Shown piece by piece: positions 1 to 8,036 of a stretch of DNA of 64,000 nt. Source of the stretch: Nocardioides carbamazepini (GTDB lineage: Bacteria; Actinomycetota; Actinomycetes; Propionibacteriales; Nocardioidaceae); contig NZ_JAHTLF010000013.1 in the NCBI RefSeq assembly GCF_024614185.1, positions 186,001-250,000 of the forward strand, given 5' to 3'. The notes below the pieces were generated by a model. That model was not told the DNA's origin. It did no database searches and saw only the letters and a list, made by a program, of their open reading frames with translations. Position numbers and translations under genes: made by a program. Every line of letters begins with the position of its first letter. Position 1 is the stretch's first letter.

Positions 1-511
1 GAGCCGGCCCGAGCCGGTCCCCCCGCGGCAGGCCGGCGAGCGCGACGACCTGATCGACCAGGGCGGCGAGATCCGCGCGGACCTCGGCGTCCAGGTCCGG
101 GCCGGCCAGCAGCCGGTCGGGAAGGAACAACGGGCTCGGTGCGGTCAGCGCGCCGAACCAGGCCAGTACGTCGCGCAGGTGGCGCTCGGCCCCCAGCGCG
201 TGCTCAGGTGCGGCCGCCACCGTCAGGATCGCCACGGGACGCGTGCCGAACGCCTCCACCCCGAGCGCGTCGAAGAGCAGCTTGAGCGTGGCCGGGAAGG
301 AGGCCCGGAAGACGGGACTGGCGACCACCACGCCCGACGCCGCGGCGACCTGCTCGGCGGCGTCCTCGGGCCAGGCGGTCGGGGTCAGCGGACTCAGCCG
401 GCTGGCCCGCCAACCGGCCAGGCCGGCCGCGTGGTCCTCGGCCGCCGCCAGGGCGCGCGCCAGCTTCCCCGGCGGCGTCGGGCTGCCGTACACGGTGAGC
501 AGCGTCTTCAC
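1..511 (-). CDS. NAD(P)H-dependent FMN reductase, SsuE/MsuE-like (C-terminus outside window)
   Basis: Predicted NAD(P)H-dependent FMN reductase with the flavodoxin-like fold; it would supply reduced flavin to a monooxygenase. The GTG at 511-509 overlaps the stop of the upstream flavin reductase gene (GTGA), so translation is probably coupled. The frame stays open for 170 codons to base 1, so the C-terminus lies outside the window. Residues 2-16 (KTLLTVYGSPTPPGK) form the phosphate-binding loop of this fold, and VVVASPVFRASFP from residue 61 is a second typical stretch. It is the last visible gene of a three-gene operon with an LLM oxygenase and another flavin reductase. Cofactor preference cannot be read from sequence. 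Confidence 0.8.
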   Translation of the reverse strand, partial: MKTLLTVYGSPTPPGKLARALAAAEDHAAGLAGWRASRLSPLTPTAWPEDAAEQVAAASGVVVASPVFRASFPATLKLLFDALGVEAFGTRPVAILTVAAAPEHALGAERHLRDVLAWFGALTAPSPLFLPDRLLAGPDLDAEVRADLAALVDQVVALAGLPRGDRLGPA

Positions 512-1065
512 CGCGCACCTCCGGCGGCGAGGAAGTCTCCCCGGAAGTAGAGCAGCGGCGCGTCGTCCGCCCCCACCTCCAGGGCACCGACCGCGGCGAT
601 CGCCAGCAGGTGGTCGCCGGCGTCGACCTCGCGCACCAGCGCGCACTCGATCCACGCGAGCAGCCCCTCGGGGCGCGGCAGCCCGGTCGCCGAGGGGGCC
701 CAGTCGACGCCACGGAACTTGTCGGGACCACTGCGGGCCAGGGCCCGGGCGAGCTCGTCCTGCCCGGTCGCGAGCACGCCCACCCCGAAGCGACCGTGCC
801 GTCGGATCCGCGGCCAGGTCGTCGAGGTCCGCTGCACGCTCAGCAGCACCTCGGGCGGGTCGAGGGAGAGTGCGGAGAACGCCTGGCAGGTGAAGCCGAC
901 CGGTTCGTCGTCGTGGAGCGAGGTGACGACCGTCAGGCCGGTGCAGAAGCGCCCGAGCACGTCCTTGTACGCCGCCGGATCCGAGGCGCCGCCCGAGGCC
1001 CACGCTCCGTCGTCGGACCGGATGCCCGCCTCCGGGCCCGGCCGCAGTGCCTCGGCCACCCTCAC
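508..1065 (-). CDS. Flavin reductase-like domain protein (HpaC/RutF-type)
   Basis: A 185-residue flavin reductase of the HpaC/HsaB/RutF superfamily, the small component of two-component flavin monooxygenases, which reduces FMN or FAD with NAD(P)H. The domain begins near residue 32 with YKDVLGRFCTGLTVVTS. The typical stretches GFTCQAFSALSLDPP and LLSVQRTSTTWP follow. The GTG start at 1065 overlaps the TGA of the LLM gene (GTGA), and its own stop overlaps the next gene in the same way. These overlaps tie it to the oxygenase as its likely reductase partner. Having a second, unrelated FMN reductase directly downstream is a little redundant. Confidence 0.85.
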   Translation of the reverse strand: MRVAEALRPGPEAGIRSDDGAWASGGASDPAAYKDVLGRFCTGLTVVTSLHDDEPVGFTCQAFSALSLDPPEVLLSVQRTSTTWPRIRRHGRFGVGVLATGQDELARALARSGPDKFRGVDWAPSATGLPRPEGLLAWIECALVREVDAGDHLLAIAAVGALEVGADDAPLLYFRGDFLAAGGAR

Positions 1066-2204
1066 TCCCGCAGCCCCGCCTCACGCATCAGGGGCATCAC
1101 GGCCTCGCCGAAGTAGGGCAGCTCCTCGACGTAGTCGAGGAAGCCGACCATCATGCCGCCGATCCCCGCCTGCTCGAGCTCGAGCAGCTGCTCGACGACC
1201 TGCTCGGGTGTGCCGATGAGCGGGTAGCCGCCGTAGCCCAGGATGAACCGCTCCTGGAGCGCCTTGACCTTGTCGAAGGAGCCGCTCTCCGAGCCGAGGC
1301 CGGCGGAGACCATCTCCGCGACGGCCCAGTCGCCCTTCTCCAGGATGTGGTCGAGGAGCTGCTTGGTCTCCTTCTCGGTGTCGCGGCAGATGATGTTCCC
1401 GTAGCCCAGGATGCCGAGGTCGCGCCCCTGGGCCTGGGCGATCCCGCGCACCTGCGCGGCCGTCGTCCGCGCCTCGTCCACGTCGGCGAACGCGATGAAG
1501 TTGAAGTCGCACTCCCGCGCGCAGAACTCCAGGCCGGCGGGCGAGTTGCCGGCGTTGACCAGCACCGGCCACGGCTCCTGGATCGGCTTCGGGTCGGACA
1601 TCGCGTCCTTGATCTCGAAGAACTCGCCGGAGAAGTCGACGCGGTCCTGGGTCCACATCCGCTTGGCGATCTCGATCCACTCCGAGCCGAACCGATACCG
1701 GGCGTCGTGCTCGCGCTGGGTGCCGCCGAACATCTCCATCTCCGCCTGGTACCAGCCCATGGTCATGTTGAGTCCGAAGCGGCCACCCGAGATGTGGTCG
1801 ACGGTGACCGACTCCTTGGCCGCCACGATCGGGTGCTTGGTGGGCAGGTGGGTGGTGGAGAAGACCATGATCTGCTCGGTCGCCTGCGCGATGCCGGCCG
1901 CCCACGTGTGGGTCTCGTAGTTCTCGCCGTTGAAGTTCGTGTCGCCGCCCATGCCGCGGTAGCGCGCCACCGGGAGCATCGCCTCGAAGCCGAGCCCGTC
2001 AGCGATCTGGGCGATCCGCTGGGTGTGGTCCCAGGTCAGCTCATAGCTGCTCTCGGCGTGGGTCGCCATCAGTCCGTGGCTGCAGTTGGCGCCGAAGATG
2101 CCGAGCTTCATCCGGTTCCGGTTGTACATCGCCACGCCACTGGCTCGGCGGGCCTCCACCAACTCCTCGTAGGAGAGATCGGGGCGAACGGTGCTGACGG
2201 TCAT
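1062..2204 (-). CDS. LLM-class flavin-dependent monooxygenase, RutA-like
   Basis: A 380-residue luciferase-like TIM-barrel monooxygenase that uses reduced FMN and O2. Residues from about 32 resemble RutA (pyrimidine oxygenase): MKLGIFGANCSHGLM at the start, then THLPTKHPIVAAKE, DHISGGRFGLN and the pattern CDFNFIAFADV. Other family members attack sulfones, sulfonates or nitrilotriacetate, so the substrate is open. The ATG is preceded by GAGGAG five bases upstream. It is first in an overlapping operon with two flavin reductases, which supports a two-component system. None of the other rut genes are in this window, so uracil degradation is not shown. Confidence 0.85.
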   Translation of the reverse strand: MTVSTVRPDLSYEELVEARRASGVAMYNRNRMKLGIFGANCSHGLMATHAESSYELTWDHTQRIAQIADGLGFEAMLPVARYRGMGGDTNFNGENYETHTWAAGIAQATEQIMVFSTTHLPTKHPIVAAKESVTVDHISGGRFGLNMTMGWYQAEMEMFGGTQREHDARYRFGSEWIEIAKRMWTQDRVDFSGEFFEIKDAMSDPKPIQEPWPVLVNAGNSPAGLEFCARECDFNFIAFADVDEARTTAAQVRGIAQAQGRDLGILGYGNIICRDTEKETKQLLDHILEKGDWAVAEMVSAGLGSESGSFDKVKALQERFILGYGGYPLIGTPEQVVEQLLELEQAGIGGMMVGFLDYVEELPYFGEAVMPLMREAGLRE

Positions 2205-2299
2205 TGCTTCTCCTCATCTGACGGCGCCCGGCCGGTGGCCTATGACAGCCATCACATTCACTGGGTCGCGCCACAGTAGGAGCGGGTCGTCGCACCGGA

Positions 2300-2326
2300 C
2301 TATCCGTCGACGAGCCGTCCGGATAG
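2300..2326. promoter_or_regulatory. Inverted repeat in front of the monooxygenase operon
   Basis: CTATCCG at 2300-2306 and CGGATAG at 2320-2326 form a 7-bp inverted repeat with a 13-bp spacer in the 153-bp gap between the PH-domain gene and the monooxygenase operon. It could be an operator for the operon or part of a terminator for the gene to the right. There is no U tract, so I cannot choose between them. Confidence 0.3.
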
Positions 2327-2357
2327 CCACTTTGCGCAGCCGGGATGAGGTCGTTCG

Positions 2358-2915
2358 TCAGTTGGGGACACGGGGGCCGCGCAGGCCCGACCGCTGCACC
2401 ACGCGCTGGATGGCGAGGTCACGCTCGTCGGGGCGCCCGACGTACCGGATGTCGCGCAGGCCCTGCTCCTGGGCGGCGGACTCGAAGCAGAAATGGCCGA
2501 AGCCGAGGAGCCGGCCGTGCAGTGGCTTCTTCACCGAGATGTCGAGGATCCGGCTCAACGGCATGGTCGCGAGGCTCTGCGACAGGACCCCGTGCACGCG
2601 GAAGACCCGCATGTTCGTGATGACGAAGCGGTCCCGGAGCACGCCCAGGGCGACCCAGCCGGCGCGGGTCAGCAGGATCACCGCGACGATGATGAGGAAC
2701 CACGCGATCTGGACCGATACGAGCCAGCTCGCGACGAGCAGCACCATCGCAAGCGCGGTCAGCAGGGCGGGTCGGACGTAGGCGAACCAGTGGTGGGTCA
2801 CCTCGTCGACGACGACCTCGCCCTCGTCGCGCAGCAGGTGCTTGCCGATCTTCGGGTCACCGAGCCGGGCCACGAGGCCGGGGACGGCCCCGGCGACCGC
2901 AGGCAGGGAGGGCAT
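2358..2915 (-). CDS. PH domain-containing membrane protein (YdbS-like)
   Basis: A 185-residue membrane protein. Two adjacent hydrophobic segments at about residues 47-85 (PALLTALAMVLLVASWLVS and AWFLIIVAVILL) precede a bacterial PH domain at about 92-170, which contains RDRFVITNMRVFRVHGVLS and MPLSRILDISVKKPL. That layout is the one seen in the YdbS/bPH_2 family. The role is unknown; these proteins are generally thought to act at the cytoplasmic membrane. It sits twelve bases after the tiny membrane protein gene at 2928-3098 and may be co-transcribed with it. Confidence 0.85.
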   Translation of the reverse strand: MPSLPAVAGAVPGLVARLGDPKIGKHLLRDEGEVVVDEVTHHWFAYVRPALLTALAMVLLVASWLVSVQIAWFLIIVAVILLTRAGWVALGVLRDRFVITNMRVFRVHGVLSQSLATMPLSRILDISVKKPLHGRLLGFGHFCFESAAQEQGLRDIRYVGRPDERDLAIQRVVQRSGLRGPRVPN

Positions 2916-2927
2916 GGCGGCCGCTGG

Positions 2928-3098
2928 TCAGTCCATCGCGCCGACGAAGTCGATGACCCCGTCGAACGCCTGCGTCGTCAGGTCCCAGCCGTTGGTCGCC
3001 GCCGACTTCGACGCGTCCGCGAGGCCGGACGGGTCGGTGAACATCCAGAACCCGAGGAACACGATCACCACGAGCGCGATCAGCTTCTTGGCGTCCAT
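2928..3098 (-). CDS. Small hypothetical membrane protein (56 aa)
   Basis: A 56-residue protein with a short cytoplasmic start (MDAKK), one hydrophobic segment (LIALVVIVFLGFWMF) and a polar tail, so probably a single-pass membrane protein with the tail outside. The ATG at 3098 is favoured because the membrane segment starts directly after it and GGAG lies upstream. A longer reading would add an arginine- and alanine-rich stretch with no protein-like features. The start lies inside a 20-bp duplicated sequence. I recognise no family. Its stop is 12 bases from the PH-domain gene. Confidence 0.55.
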   Translation of the reverse strand: MDAKKLIALVVIVFLGFWMFTDPSGLADASKSAATNGWDLTTQAFDGVIDFVGAMD

Positions 3099-3128
3099 GT
3101 GCGGGCGTCTCCATCCATGTGCGGGCGT
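3094..3128. repeat. 15-bp direct repeat with 20-bp period over a start codon
   Basis: TCCATGTGCGGGCGT occurs at 3094-3108 and again at 3114-3128. On the minus strand the repeat includes the start codon of the 56-residue membrane protein and a duplicated upstream copy of it, which looks like a local slippage duplication. Confidence 0.8.
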
Positions 3129-3210
3129 GCCCGCGAGGGCACGGATCCCCACATTCGTACCAAAGGCACCACCTGCCACATGGGAGGCGCGCCCGAGCCA
3201 TCTCAGCACT

Positions 3211-3238
3211 GACCCGTCGCGTTTGAACGCGACGGGTC
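3211..3238 (-). terminator. Strong hairpin after the M1 peptidase gene
   Basis: GACCCGTCGCGT at 3211-3222 pairs perfectly with ACGCGACGGGTC at 3227-3238 around a TTGA loop. It starts nine bases beyond the stop of the M1 aminopeptidase gene and precedes the next leftward gene. There is no long U tract, as is usual in actinobacteria. Confidence 0.75.
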
Positions 3239-3246
3239 GGCGCAGC

Positions 3247-4722
3247 TCAGGGGCAGACGGCGGTGCCGAGGCCGTTGGCGAGCGTCGCCTCCGGCGCGCG
3301 GCCGCTGCGCAGCCACGCATCGAAGAAGCCGTCCAGGTCGCTCTGGCCCGACACCGTCTCGGCCAGCGCCTGGAACTGCTCCACGGTCGCGTTGCCGTCG
3401 TGGTGGTCGGCGACCCAGCGGCGCAGCAGCGCGTCGAAGGCGGCGGCGCCGATCCGGTTGCGCAGGGCGGCGACCACCATCGCGCCCCGGTCGTAGACCG
3501 GCTCGGCGAAGATCTGTGCCGGGCCGGGGTTCGAGAGGTCGAGGCGCCAGAACTCGGAGGTCGGGGTGCGGCAGGAGCGGGCCCACATCCGGTCGAGGTA
3601 CGTCTCGACGCTCACTCCGCCGTGCGCGGCGGCGTACTCCGCCTCCATGTAGGTCGCGAAGCCCTCGTTGAGCCAGATGTCGCGCCAGCGCTGCACGGCC
3701 ACGCTGTCGCCGAACCACTGGTGGGCCAGCTCGTGGACGACGACGCCGGGATAGATCCAACGCCCGTACGTCGGCCGCGACTGGTTCTCGAGGGCGAAGC
3801 CGACGTCGAGGCCGGTGACCAGGCCACCGGTGCTGGCGAACGGGTAGGGCCCCAGCCGGGCCTGCAGCCAGTCGGTGATGCCCGCGGTGCGGGCGAGCGT
3901 GCGACGGACCTGGCGGCGCTCCGCGCCCGGGATCGCCTTGGAGACCGCGTTGTAGAACGGGATGCCCGCGGCGGTGGTGCCACGGTCGATGAGATAGGGA
4001 CCCGCGGCGAAGAACGCGAGGTAGGTCGCCATCGGGTCGGTCATCCGCCAGCGCGTGGTGGCCAGGGCGCCGTTGACCTTGCGGCCGGCGCGCACGCCGT
4101 TGCTGACGACCTGCTTGCCCTTCGGCGCGGTGACCCGGATGTCGAAGGTCGCCTTGTCGCTGGGGTGGTCGTTGGACGGGAACCACCACGGCGCCATGTG
4201 CGGCTGGTTCATGGCGACGACCTCGGTGCCGTTCGCCAGCCAGTTGCGCTCACCGGCATAGCCGTAGCGCGCCGGCCGCCCGGCGTACTTCACGACGACC
4301 TTGAACCGGGCGCCGGCCGCGATCGGCTGCCTCGGCGCGACCCGCAGCTCGTGCTTGCCTGCCCTGCGGAACTTCGCGGCCCGGCCGTCGATGCGCACCG
4401 AGGTCGTCGGGAGCAGCAGGTCGAGGGAGAGGCTGCTCAGGTCGGCTGTCGCGGTCATGGTGATCGCGGTGCGGCCGGTGAGCATCCCGCTCGCGAAGTC
4501 GTAGCGCACCTTGACGCCGTAGTGCTGGGCATCGGTGCCGCCGTTGCCGTCCTGCGGCCAGTACGGGTCGGTGCCTTCGGCCGCACCGGGGCCCGGCGCG
4601 GTGCGCTCGGACCGGTCGGGCTGCTCGGCCCGGGCGACCGGGAGGCCGGACATCGTGGCCAGGCCGGGCAGGCCGACCAGCAGGACGAGGAGCAGGGTCA
4701 GCGGGGCGGGGAGACGGCGCAC
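3247..4722 (-). CDS. Secreted M1-family zinc metallo-aminopeptidase
   Basis: A 491-residue exported aminopeptidase. Residues 1-32 are a signal peptide (arginines, a leucine-rich core, then PVARA). The zinc motif HELAHQWFGD is at 330-339 with the distal glutamate in LNEGFATY (Glu353). The exopeptidase motif of M1 enzymes appears as FALENQ at 309-314. The protein is shorter than ~850-residue PepN, because it ends soon after the catalytic and small helical region, as many secreted actinobacterial M1 enzymes do. It would trim peptides outside the membrane. The GTG start lies six bases after a possible -10 box, so the mRNA may be leaderless. Confidence 0.92.
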   Translation of the reverse strand: MRRLPAPLTLLLVLLVGLPGLATMSGLPVARAEQPDRSERTAPGPGAAEGTDPYWPQDGNGGTDAQHYGVKVRYDFASGMLTGRTAITMTATADLSSLSLDLLLPTTSVRIDGRAAKFRRAGKHELRVAPRQPIAAGARFKVVVKYAGRPARYGYAGERNWLANGTEVVAMNQPHMAPWWFPSNDHPSDKATFDIRVTAPKGKQVVSNGVRAGRKVNGALATTRWRMTDPMATYLAFFAAGPYLIDRGTTAAGIPFYNAVSKAIPGAERRQVRRTLARTAGITDWLQARLGPYPFASTGGLVTGLDVGFALENQSRPTYGRWIYPGVVVHELAHQWFGDSVAVQRWRDIWLNEGFATYMEAEYAAAHGGVSVETYLDRMWARSCRTPTSEFWRLDLSNPGPAQIFAEPVYDRGAMVVAALRNRIGAAAFDALLRRWVADHHDGNATVEQFQALAETVSGQSDLDGFFDAWLRSGRAPEATLANGLGTAVCP

Positions 4723-4728
4723 CGGGTC

Positions 4729-4757
4729 AATGTACGCCGAGGCCGGCGCCGATAAAC
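4729..4757 (-). promoter_or_regulatory. Possible leaderless promoter of the M1 peptidase gene
   Basis: On the minus strand TACATT (4734-4729) fits TANNNT and lies six bases before the GTG at 4722. A weak TTTATC (4757-4752) sits 17 bp upstream. The geometry would put the transcript start on the start codon. No ribosome binding site is present. Confidence 0.35.
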
Positions 4758-4800
4758 CAGTTGCCGCGCCGCCCGCGGATCCCGCAGGGTGTCCCTGTCC

Positions 4801-4820
4801 GTCCGCGTGATCGCGCGGAC
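4801..4820 (+). promoter_or_regulatory. Hairpin before the RIO kinase leader
   Basis: GTCCGCG (4801-4807) and CGCGGAC (4814-4820) form a 7-bp stem with a 6-base loop, just upstream of the GAGAGGAG of a small reading frame that leads into the RIO kinase gene. It may be part of a 5' leader; function is not shown. Confidence 0.35.
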
Positions 4821-4839
4821 CCGTCGAGAGGAGCGTGAC

Positions 4840-4932
4840 ATGTCGATCGCTGTCGCCGGCCTGCCCTCAGACCGCATCCTCTCGACCCCAAGGAACCACC
4901 GTGTCCCAGGAGAACCTCTCCCCCGGCTCTGA
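4840..4932 (+). CDS. Candidate 30-aa leader peptide overlapping the RIO kinase start
   Basis: The ATG at 4840 has a strong ribosome binding site (GAGAGGAG, 4826-4833) and opens a 30-codon frame, MSIAVAGLPSDRILSTPRNH onward, that stops at 4932. That stop lies 31 bases inside the RIO kinase gene, which begins at 4901 in another frame. It could be a leader peptide that couples or tunes translation of the kinase. It could also be chance. No family is recognisable. Confidence 0.3.
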   Translation: MSIAVAGLPSDRILSTPRNHRVPGEPLPRL

Positions 4933-5752
4933 CCTCGACCCCCGCTTCGTCTTCGACTACGTCGCCTACGACGACCTCGACGACGGCCAGCGCTGGTCCA
5001 CCTGGCTCGACGTCGAGCCGCTGTCCCGCGGTCCCGAGCCGCGCCCCGACTGGGTCGTGACGTCCCAGGGCGCGATCGACACCGACCTCGGCATCTTGAA
5101 GACCGGCAAGGAGGCCGACGTCTTCCTGCTCGACCGCAGCGACCCGCACGACCCGGCGCAGAGCGTGGTGATGGCAGCGAAGCGGTACCGCTCCGCCGAG
5201 CACCGCAGCTTCCACCGGTCCGCCACCTACACCGAGGGCCGCAGCATGAAGCGCTCCCGCGACGAGCGGGCGATCAAGCGCAAGAGCACCTTCGGCCGGG
5301 AGGTGGCCGCCGGCGAGTGGGCGATCTCGGAGTGGACGGCGCTCAACCGCTGCTGGTCGCTCGGTCTGCCGGTCCCCTACCCCGTGCAGGTCGACGGCAC
5401 CGAGATCCTGATGGAGTGGATCACCGTCGACGGCGAGACCGCGCCCCGGCTGGCGCAGACCCGGCCGGACCCGACGCTGCTGGCGTCGTACTTCGACCAG
5501 CTGCGTGACGTGCTGCTCACCCTCGCCGAGGCCGGGCTGGTGCACGGCGACCTGTCCGCCTACAACATCCTGGCGGCCGGCGAGCGCCTCGTCGTCATCG
5601 ACCTTCCGCAGCTGGTCGACCTGGCCGGGAACGCGCAGGGCTTCGACTTCCTGCTGCGCGACTGCACCAATGTGTGTAGCTGGTTCCAGCGCCGGGGCCT
5701 GGAGATCGATCCGCAGGAGCTGTTCGGCGAGCTGATGGCTCACACGTTCTGA
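4901..5752 (+). CDS. RIO1-like serine protein kinase/ATPase
   Basis: A 283-residue atypical kinase of the RIO family, best known in archaea and eukaryotes for ribosome maturation and found patchily in bacteria. GKEADVFLLDR is the ATP-loop region. HGDLSAYN at 215-222 holds the catalytic Asp217 and metal-binding Asn222, and VVIDLPQ at 231-237 supplies the metal-binding Asp234, the RIO equivalent of DFG. The GTG at 4901 is chosen because AAGGA (4890-4894) sits six bases before it. The longer upstream extension has no conserved features. It stands alone between an M1 peptidase and a converging dehydrogenase. Its bacterial substrate is unknown. Confidence 0.88.
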   Translation: MSQENLSPGSDLDPRFVFDYVAYDDLDDGQRWSTWLDVEPLSRGPEPRPDWVVTSQGAIDTDLGILKTGKEADVFLLDRSDPHDPAQSVVMAAKRYRSAEHRSFHRSATYTEGRSMKRSRDERAIKRKSTFGREVAAGEWAISEWTALNRCWSLGLPVPYPVQVDGTEILMEWITVDGETAPRLAQTRPDPTLLASYFDQLRDVLLTLAEAGLVHGDLSAYNILAAGERLVVIDLPQLVDLAGNAQGFDFLLRDCTNVCSWFQRRGLEIDPQELFGELMAHTF

Positions 5753-5850
5753 TCCATCGGGGCGAGCGCGTCTCCGGCGGCGCGAAAGCCAAGCAAGTTC
5801 CCGGAGGCCGCCTCCCGCCGCGCTGCCGCCCAGATCCACTGGGCCTACCC

Positions 5851-6915
5851 CTAGGGCCCGTCTCTCCAGGCGGCCTCGAGGATCGCCTCGAGGTCGCCCC
5901 GGGTCGGCGGGCGCGGGTTGCGGTACGGCGCCGCGAGCACCTCGTCCGCGACGCGGGCCAGGTCGGCGTGGTCGACGCCGAGTGCCCGGAGGCCCGCCGG
6001 GACCCCGACCCGGGCAGCGAGTGCGCGCAGGGCGGAGGGGACGTCGTCGGTGGCGAGCGCTCGCCGCAGCACCGTGTCGGCCTCGGGGGCGAAGGGCAGG
6101 TTGTAGGCCGCGACGTGGGGCAGCACGATCGCGTGGGTCTCGGCGTGCGGCAGGTCGAGCATGCCACCGAGGGCGTGGCACAGCTTGTGGTGCAGACCCA
6201 TCGTGGTCGCCCCGAGGCACGCGCCGCAGAGCCAGGCGCCCTGCAGGGCGAGGGCCCGGGCCGCGGCGTCCGCACCGTCCGCGACGACGGTGGGCAGCGC
6301 CGCGGCCAGGTCGTGGACACCCCGCTCGGCCATCGCGCTGACGACCGGCGTGCCGTCGGGGGCGTAGAGCGCCTCGACCGCGTGCGCGATGGCGTTGAGC
6401 CCGCTCGGCCCCGACACCGCGGCCGGCAGGGCATGGGTCAGGTCCGGGTCGTAGACCACCGAGCGCGGCAGCACCACGGGGTCCCGGCCGGTCCGCTTGC
6501 GGCCGTCCTCCGTGAGCCCCCACACCGGCGTCATCTCGGAGCCGGCGTAGGTCGTCGGCACGACCACCGACGGCAGACCCAGGCGCAGCGAGAGCGCCTT
6601 GGCCAGCCCGATCGTGGAGCCCCCGCCGATCGCGAGACAGCCGTCCGCACCTGCCGCGCCGACGGCCTCCTCCGCGGCCACGACGCTCGCCACGGGGACG
6701 TGCATCCGGGCACCGTCGAAGGTGCCGCCCGCGCGGTCGCCGAGCAGCGTGGTGACCCGCGCGGCGAGCGCCCCCTGCCGGGGCGTCGAGAGCACGAGGA
6801 TCCGGCTCAGGCCGAGCCGCTCGACCTCCTCGGCCACCTTGTCGAGAGCCCCGGCCCCGAAGACCACGCGCATGGGCAGGGCGTCATGGACGAACACCCC
6901 ACCAGTCTGGCGCAC
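5851..6915 (-). CDS. Iron-containing alcohol dehydrogenase, maleylacetate reductase-like
   Basis: A 354-residue group III (iron-type) dehydrogenase. The NAD(P)-binding loop appears as LAIGGGSTIGLAKAL and the metal-site region as GLNAIAHAVEALY and GLHHKLCHALGGMLDLPHAETH, as in maleylacetate reductases, which reduce maleylacetate to 3-oxoadipate in (chloro)aromatic degradation. No hydroxyquinol dioxygenase or other partner is in the window, so the substrate is inferred by resemblance only. The start is either GTG 6915 or GTG 6897 (MFVHDALPMRVVFG); the second has a GGTGGG upstream. It follows metX by four bases, so it is probably co-transcribed with the methionine genes, an odd pairing. Confidence 0.82.
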   Translation of the reverse strand: MRQTGGVFVHDALPMRVVFGAGALDKVAEEVERLGLSRILVLSTPRQGALAARVTTLLGDRAGGTFDGARMHVPVASVVAAEEAVGAAGADGCLAIGGGSTIGLAKALSLRLGLPSVVVPTTYAGSEMTPVWGLTEDGRKRTGRDPVVLPRSVVYDPDLTHALPAAVSGPSGLNAIAHAVEALYAPDGTPVVSAMAERGVHDLAAALPTVVADGADAAARALALQGAWLCGACLGATTMGLHHKLCHALGGMLDLPHAETHAIVLPHVAAYNLPFAPEADTVLRRALATDDVPSALRALAARVGVPAGLRALGVDHADLARVADEVLAAPYRNPRPPTRGDLEAILEAAWRDGP

Positions 6916-6919
6916 CGCG

Positions 6920-8014
6920 TCAGACCAGGAAGGAGCGCACCAGGTCGTGGTAGCCGGGCGGCTCCAGCAGGAAGGAGTCGTGCCCCCAGGGCGAGGCGAC
7001 CTCGGTGTGGTCGACCCGGACGCCGCGCGCCGCCAGCTGGTCGCGGATCCGCAGCGAGTGGGCGGTCGGGAAGCGCCAGTCCGAGTCGAAGGAGACCAGC
7101 CGGAACCGCGTCGACGGTACGGCGTCCGGGTGCGTGTCGAACGGGTCGAAGTAGTCCATCGGCCGGGTCAGGTGGAGGTAGGACAGCGCGTCGAACCGGT
7201 CCAGGAAGCCCTGGCCCTGGTGCTGGAGATAGTGCTCGACCTCGAAGTCGGCGCCCAGACGCCGGTCCGGGCCGGTGGTGTCGCGCCGGTGGCCGAACTT
7301 CGCCTCCAGCGAGACGTCGGAGACGTAGGTGATGTGCGCCATCATCCGGGCGATCTTGAGCCCGTGCCGGGGAGTGACGCCGCGCTCGGCGTACCGGCCG
7401 CCGTGGAAGTCGGGGTCCTCCATGATCGCGGCCCGCGCGACGGAGGAGAACGCGATGTTCTCGGTGGTCAGCCGCGAGCTCGCGGCGACCAGCACCGCGC
7501 GGTCGATCCGGTCGGGCTCGCGCAGGGCCCACTCGAGGATCTGCATGCCGCCCATCGAGCCACCGACCGCCGCGTGCAGCCGCCGGATCCCGAGTCGGTC
7601 CAGCAGCCTGCGGTGCACGGCGACGAAGTCGGCCATGTCGAGCACCGGGAAGTCCGGTCCGTAGGCCCGCCCCGTCGCCGGGTCGATCGAGGACGGTCCG
7701 GTCGTGCCGGAGCAGCCGCCCAGCAGGTTGGCGCTCACGACGAAGAACCGGTCGGTGTCGACGGCCTTGCCGGGGCCGATCAGGTTGTCCCACCACCCGC
7801 GCCGCTTGGCACCGAGGTGCAGGCCGGCCGCGTGGGCGTCGCCGGTCAGGGCGTGGCACACCATCACCGCGTTGTCGCGCGCGGCGTTGAGCTCGCCATA
7901 GGTCTCGTAGGCGACCTCGACGTGCGCCAGCGTCGCCCCGCCCGTCAGGACGAGCGGGTCGTGCTCGGTGGCGAGCACGACCCGCTGCGTCTCGACATAT
8001 CCCATCGTCCCCAC
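6920..8014 (-). CDS. metX: Homoserine O-acetyltransferase
   Basis: MetX, 364 residues, an alpha/beta-hydrolase that transfers acetyl from acetyl-CoA to homoserine. The nucleophile elbow GGSMGGMQ has Ser153. The acidic residue is in SFDSDWRFP and the histidine in SPWGHDSFLL. LLGGCSGTTGPSS near 98-109 is the acyl-binding signature of the family. The start is GTG 8014 or ATG 8005; the difference is three residues. It lies 22 bases after metY and together they form the direct-sulfhydrylation route to methionine: homoserine to O-acetylhomoserine to homocysteine. Confidence 0.95.
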   Translation of the reverse strand: MGTMGYVETQRVVLATEHDPLVLTGGATLAHVEVAYETYGELNAARDNAVMVCHALTGDAHAAGLHLGAKRRGWWDNLIGPGKAVDTDRFFVVSANLLGGCSGTTGPSSIDPATGRAYGPDFPVLDMADFVAVHRRLLDRLGIRRLHAAVGGSMGGMQILEWALREPDRIDRAVLVAASSRLTTENIAFSSVARAAIMEDPDFHGGRYAERGVTPRHGLKIARMMAHITYVSDVSLEAKFGHRRDTTGPDRRLGADFEVEHYLQHQGQGFLDRFDALSYLHLTRPMDYFDPFDTHPDAVPSTRFRLVSFDSDWRFPTAHSLRIRDQLAARGVRVDHTEVASPWGHDSFLLEPPGYHDLVRSFLV

Positions 8015-8036
8015 GGGCGATGAACCTACCGGCGCC

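Noticed and set aside
5753-5850. Terminator between the RIO kinase and the converging dehydrogenase gene
   Set aside because: Only short imperfect GC stems such as GGGCC/GGCCC are present, not enough to support a call.
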